From an uncultured Porphyromonadaceae bacterium (GTDB lineage Bacteria; Bacteroidota; Bacteroidia; Bacteroidales; Muribaculaceae): a stretch of DNA of 7,553 bases. The stretch covers positions 1 through 7,553 of the forward strand of contig CAMWIF010000120.1 in assembly GCA_947174225.1 (NCBI GenBank). Reading direction: 5' to 3'. Under the pieces are notes generated by a model, which saw only the letters and a program-made list of their open reading frames with translations, had not been told where the DNA came from and made no database searches. The position numbers and the translations under genes are program-made. This document shows, piece after piece, positions 6,094 through 7,553 of the stretch (position 1 is the first letter of the stretch; every line of letters starts with the position of its first letter).

Positions 6094-6561
6094 ATGTCAA
6101 AAGTTTTATCGGTTTCTATTTCATTTTCCGAAATTGTTATAGTGCCGTCCTTTACACCTTGCTTAATGAGCTTATCAAAATTCTGGAGAGTAACAACAAA
6201 TCCGCGTAATTCATCATCTTCATCGTAAGTACGTGTTTTCTTAATCCCTCCGTTGCCAAGAATCAAGATGCTATCAGACAGACGCAGACAATAGAGGCGC
6301 AACTTTGATTTTATAACAGGGAGCGCACATACCCTGTCGCTCATCTTTCCCTCTGGTCTGAAAAACCTCTCAAGTGCACCAAGATCAGCAATGGCTTCAA
6401 CGAATTTTACGATACGTGCCAAGTCCTTGTTATATGTTGCATCATCCTTGAAGCGGTTATAGAAACGAGTATACTCCCCCCTTATCTTCAGTGATGAACT
6501 GAATGGTGTAGAGGGTGCAGCTACTATCTTTGTTAAGCTGTATAAGTTCTGCTTCACTCAT
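6090..6561 (-). CDS. putative RelE/HigB-like toxin, frameshifted at a G6 run
   Basis: The ATG at 6561 starts a sensible protein (MSEAELIQLNKDSSCTLYT, IQFITEDKG) that hits a stop 34 codons later. The main body is in another frame: EYTRFYNRFKDDATYNKDLA, a helix with GALERFFRPEGKMSD, then the beta-rich core VIKSKLRLYCLRLSDSILIL, GNGGIKKTRTYDEDD, and an acidic tail. The two frames meet at six G (6476-6481, shown as C on the + strand). With one G fewer they join as ITEDKG-EYTRF, giving about 156 residues. Without that, the body can only start at GTG 6557, with an N-terminus that looks like out-of-frame translation. The core (basic strand, then ILGNGGIKKT) resembles Gp49/HigB-type RNases of the RelE superfamily, and toxin-first order with an overlapping XRE gene fits HigBA. 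Family assignment is moderate; catalytic residues cannot be named with certainty. It could be an inactivated toxin, a phase-variable one, or a sequencing error. Confidence 0.6.
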
Positions 6562-6589
6562 AATCAAGATATTTTGTACTTTATAAACG

Positions 6590-6597
6590 CAAAGTTA
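6590..6597 (-). promoter_or_regulatory. -7 promoter element of the toxin/antitoxin operon
   Basis: On the minus strand this reads TAACTTTG, a TAnnTTTG match, placing the transcript start near 6584 and the ATG about 22 bases later. There is no TTTG at the ideal 19-21 base distance (one occurs at 26 bases, 6624-6627), so the -33 part is poor. That is compatible with an autoregulated operon. Confidence 0.5.
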
Positions 6598-6604
6598 GGG
6601 AATA

Positions 6605-6625
6605 TGTTTTACTTTTGAGTAAACA
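6605..6625. promoter_or_regulatory. inverted repeat in the toxin promoter, likely antitoxin operator
   Basis: TGTTTTACT (6605-6613), TTTG spacer, AGTAAACA (6618-6625). The inner arms TTTACT/AGTAAA are perfect, and the outer bases also pair if one T is skipped. It lies 8 bases upstream of the -7 element and covers the space where the -33 box would be, exactly where a repressor would block RNA polymerase. XRE antitoxins commonly bind such dyads in their own promoters, so the protein at 5827-6093 is the best candidate. Confidence 0.5.
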
Positions 6626-6648
6626 AATGGTAATTATTTGAGTTGTTC

Positions 6649-6686
6649 CAGTCTGAAATCTTAGCAAAGCTAATTCTATCTGACTG
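6649..6686. repeat. imperfect hairpin in the region behind the toxin promoter
   Basis: CAGTC (6649-6653) pairs with GACTG (6682-6686), GAA with TTC, and TTAGC (6661-6665) with GCTAA (6669-6673) around an AAA loop. The internal bulges are small. It may be a bidirectional terminator or part of a small RNA; no strong T-run follows on either strand. A second hairpin, GAAGTC-GTAAT-GACTTC, lies at 6708-6724. Confidence 0.35.
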
Positions 6687-6819
6687 AACGACCGCTAATC
6701 TCACCTTGAAGTCGTAATGACTTCCCCACGAATCTAACGAACTCTGCCCTTAGTTTGAGCAACCGAACAGCCACAAGACGATTGAATAAGTCTTGGGAAC
6801 ATTTATATGTTAAGCTACG
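6676..6819 (-). other. open but start-less stretch, possible gene fragment
   Basis: On the minus strand a frame is open for about 47 codons up to TAG at 6676-6678. It ends with a protein-like peptide RLLKLRAEFVRFVGKSL and RLQGEISGRSVR. There is no ATG, and its upstream end overlaps the barrel remnant at 6798-6902 on the other strand. I do not recognise a family. Its richness in R and L could be a by-product of base composition. It might be debris left by the rearrangement that made the neighbouring junction. Confidence 0.2.
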
Positions 6820-6902
6820 TCAGCAGGATGACCCTTTACAAATGGCACCACACCCAATTCCTGCGCCTGATGATCCGCTACATATTCAACCTGCTTAAAT
6901 AA
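6798..6902 (+). pseudogene. C-terminal remnant of a second barrel gene
   Basis: The frame ending at TAA 6900-6902 reads SYVSRMTLYKWHH-TQFLRLMIRYIFN, matching the end of the barrel protein encoded at 2617-4872 (SYGSSMTLDKWNYSDTRSFR, LIIRYTFN) at 16 of 26 aligned residues with one 2-residue gap. DNA similarity is also obvious, for example in AGCTACG-CAGCAG-ATGACCCT and ATCCGCTACA. Similarity fades before 6798 and stops at the AAC at 6888-6890. The normal family tail (SSKYKG...RL) is missing. The rest of the gene is absent. The remnant points rightward and meets the leftward Crp-like gene at about 6890, overlapping its final codons. Confidence 0.75.
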
Positions 6903-7429
6903 ATCGGCGTTACAAGCAGGTATGAGGCTATTTCCCTCAGGGTAACGATATTCAGTATCTCTGGATACTTCCTTATCAGGTCGAGGTATCGCTCTGTAGG
7001 TGACTTCCTGTATAATTCAAGATGGCGTTGATAGACTTCGCTAAATAATTCTCCAGTTATTTTCAATAGAGAATCCTTATATACAGCCTCCAGAAATTCT
7101 TTTGCCTCCTTGAAGCTGATTTGATAGACAGTGCAATCACTTCCTGCAACAATAGATACCTCAGAAGGTTTGTTTTGGAAAGAATTATTGAAGTCACACA
7201 TACCTTCCCCCTCAAAAGCAAATCCTACTACAGTTTCATTGCCTTCAGACGTGACTGTAGTAAATTTAAAATATCCCGATTCAATGAACGCCAGGTACTT
7301 TCCTACATATCCGGCCTGGGTAAAGATTTCACCCTTTGTATAGTGACACTGGTTACCCTTCTCCCGACAATAATCAAATAAAGCCGACAGATCAACCTTG
7401 TTATTGTATTCATTGAAAACTGTGTTCAT
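6878..7429 (-). CDS. Crp/Fnr-like regulator with clipped C-terminus
   Basis: A 183-residue protein. Residues about 20-115 form the effector beta-roll (YTKGEIFTQAGYVGKYLAFI, ESGYFKFTTVTSEGNETVVG, IVAGSDCTVYQIS). A long dimer helix follows at about 107-140. The C-terminal winged HTH begins at about 143 (SPTERYLDLIRKYPEILNIV) with the HTH at LREIASYLLVTPIYLSR (164-180). The cAMP-contacting Arg-Ser motif of classical Crp is not evident, as usual for Bacteroidetes members, so the ligand is unknown. Relatives normally continue after YLSR with a basic RIRKK-type end of about ten residues; here the protein ends LNM because sequence from the barrel remnant follows. The recognition helix is therefore clipped and DNA binding may be lost. 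It starts 12 bases after the antitoxin stop at 7442, with no Shine-Dalgarno, so coupled translation is likely. Confidence 0.8.
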   Translation of the reverse strand: MNTVFNEYNNKVDLSALFDYCREKGNQCHYTKGEIFTQAGYVGKYLAFIESGYFKFTTVTSEGNETVVGFAFEGEGMCDFNNSFQNKPSEVSIVAGSDCTVYQISFKEAKEFLEAVYKDSLLKITGELFSEVYQRHLELYRKSPTERYLDLIRKYPEILNIVTLREIASYLLVTPIYLSRLNM

Positions 7430-7441
7430 AATTAGGAATCG

Positions 7442-7553
7442 CTATACTACGGTAATAATCGGCTGACCGAAGAAGTAGGACAGCATCGCAAGTGTTGAGA
7501 TAGTGAAGTTATGTTCCCCACTCAACCAACGTGTAATTTCACTCGGGCGTTTG
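7442..7553 (-). CDS. XRE-family antitoxin (copy 2), C-terminal part
   Basis: The last 36 codons and TAG of a gene entering from the right edge. The peptide KRPSEITRWLSGEHNFT, then ISTLAMLSYFFGQPIITVV, is 29/36 identical to the end of the antitoxin at 5827-6093, covering the second half of the HTH. The N-terminal half, and presumably a toxin gene, lie beyond the window. Twelve bases separate its stop from the Crp-like ATG at 7429, the same as in copy 1. Confidence 0.85.
   Translation of the reverse strand, partial: KRPSEITRWLSGEHNFTISTLAMLSYFFGQPIITVV

Noticed and set aside
6090..6557. GTG 6557 as the true toxin start
   Set aside because: Its first 27 residues look like out-of-frame translation of a sensible ATG-started peptide that continues smoothly into the body if one G is dropped; kept only as an alternative.
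7121..7381. Two plus-strand open frames opposite the Crp-like gene
   Set aside because: They are antisense to a well-supported regulator and show no domain or ribosome binding site.
1..7553. CRISPR array, tRNA or rRNA gene, insertion sequence
   Set aside because: No regularly spaced repeats, no cloverleaf or rRNA-like stretch, and no transposase or terminal repeats were seen by eye.

Overview
The window looks like a piece of a Bacteroidetes (order Bacteroidales) chromosome. The evidence is the Bacteroides-type promoter TTTG-N19-TAnnTTTG in front of an outer-membrane barrel gene, weak or absent Shine-Dalgarno sequences, a membrane-spanning TPR/HTH regulator next to a TonB-dependent-type barrel, a protein of the Bacteroides family I recognise as DUF5041, and a Crp/Fnr-like regulator of the short Bacteroidetes type. 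There is no rRNA, tRNA, CRISPR array or recognisable insertion sequence.

Left part (1-4872, mostly + strand). A divergent gene begins at the left edge (only 12 codons visible). After a 340-bp intergenic region with a 17-bp dyad, a promoter-like -7 element and a leader hairpin come an exported DUF3237 (UPF0311-like) protein (378-866), a TPR membrane regulator with a C-terminal helix-turn-helix (912-2465), and, from its own strong promoter with possible operator sites, a 751-residue TonB-dependent-receptor-like barrel (2617-4872). This reads as an envelope locus: a periplasm-facing sensor/regulator, an outer-membrane protein and an exported partner of unknown function.

Right part (4873-7553, mostly - strand). 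Reading leftward from 6561, an operon-like string contains a putative RelE/HigB-like toxin, an XRE-family antitoxin (ATGA overlap), the decayed N-terminal start of a Crp-like gene, and a DUF5041 gene. Further right the same order recurs: the tail of a second XRE antitoxin (29 of 36 residues identical to the first) followed after exactly the same 12-nt spacer by a nearly complete Crp-like gene. Facing that gene is the last ~35 codons of a second barrel gene related to the one at 2617-4872. The simplest reading is a tandem duplication of a unit 'barrel -> <- Crp <- antitoxin <- toxin', followed by different decay in each copy: copy 1 keeps barrel and toxin/antitoxin but lost most of Crp; copy 2 keeps Crp (missing its last residues) and antitoxin but lost nearly all of the barrel.

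The most interesting points are this toxin-antitoxin-Crp arrangement seen twice, a frameshift at a run of six G in the toxin gene that separates its natural-looking N-terminus from its body, and the end-to-end junction of the barrel remnant with the Crp gene inside the recognition helix.
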